5,636 nucleotides of DNA from NCBI GenBank assembly GCA_030631625.1, contig DAOVKT010000160.1, positions 1 to 5,636 on the forward strand, read 5' to 3'. Of the stretch, positions 5,609 through 5,636 are shown one piece after another. Positions within the stretch are counted from its first letter, which is position 1; the number at the start of each line of letters is the position of its first letter. The notes under the pieces were generated by a model, which saw only the letters and a list, made by a program, of their open reading frames with translations, was not told where the DNA came from and did not search any database. Source of the stretch: JAGLTZ01 sp023135015. Lineage in GTDB: Bacteria > Blakebacterota > Blakebacteria > Blakebacterales > Blakebacteraceae. A program made the position numbers and the translations under genes.

Positions 5609-5636
5609 GCCCGGATCGAAACACCCCGAGTATTTA
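5609..5636. other. Short 3' end of window, nothing recognised
   Basis: These 28 bp follow the SAM hydrolase stop codon. No hairpin, T-tract or gene start is visible before the window ends. Confidence 0.6.

Overview
The window carries four protein-coding genes and no visible tRNA, rRNA, CRISPR array, insertion sequence or phage gene. G+C is moderately high (roughly 55-60% by eye). An outer-membrane-type protein with a signal peptide, a carbohydrate-binding-like N-terminal domain and a DUF5916 barrel points to a diderm (Gram-negative) bacterium. DUF5916 proteins are common in Bacteroidota, Gemmatimonadota and related FCB-group and candidate phyla. Nothing here fixes the taxon more closely, so that placement is an inference.

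Layout, left to right: (1) positions 2-1063, plus strand, an M20-family metallopeptidase/deacylase (ArgE/DapE-like), cut by the left window edge; (2) positions 1078-2067, minus strand, a multi-pass membrane protein of the PAP2 phosphatase/phosphotransferase superfamily, closest in motif style to the Aur1/inositol-phosphotransferase branch, convergent with gene 1 and only 14 bp from it; (3) a 281-bp divergent intergenic region (2068-2348) with three short inverted repeats sharing a GCAACAC/GTGTTGC core; (4) positions 2349-4583, plus strand, a secreted CBM9-like plus DUF5916 protein predicted to sit in the outer membrane; (5) a 182-bp GC-rich intergenic region (4584-4765) holding three strong hairpins, two of which could re-pair with each other; (6) positions 4766-5608, plus strand, a SAM hydrolase of the DUF62 family (S-adenosyl-L-methionine hydroxide adenosyltransferase) with the hydrolase Asp-Arg-His triad. 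The last 28 bp (5609-5636) hold nothing recognisable.

The genes do not form one pathway. Three are cytoplasmic or membrane metabolic functions (peptide/acyl-amino-acid hydrolysis, lipid headgroup chemistry, SAM turnover) and one is an envelope protein. Only genes 3 and 4 are co-directional, and the hairpin-rich gap between them argues that gene 4 is not tightly coupled to gene 3. I see no convincing new multi-gene system. The parts most worth a second look are non-coding: the repeat cluster between the divergent genes and the structured leader upstream of the SAM hydrolase.
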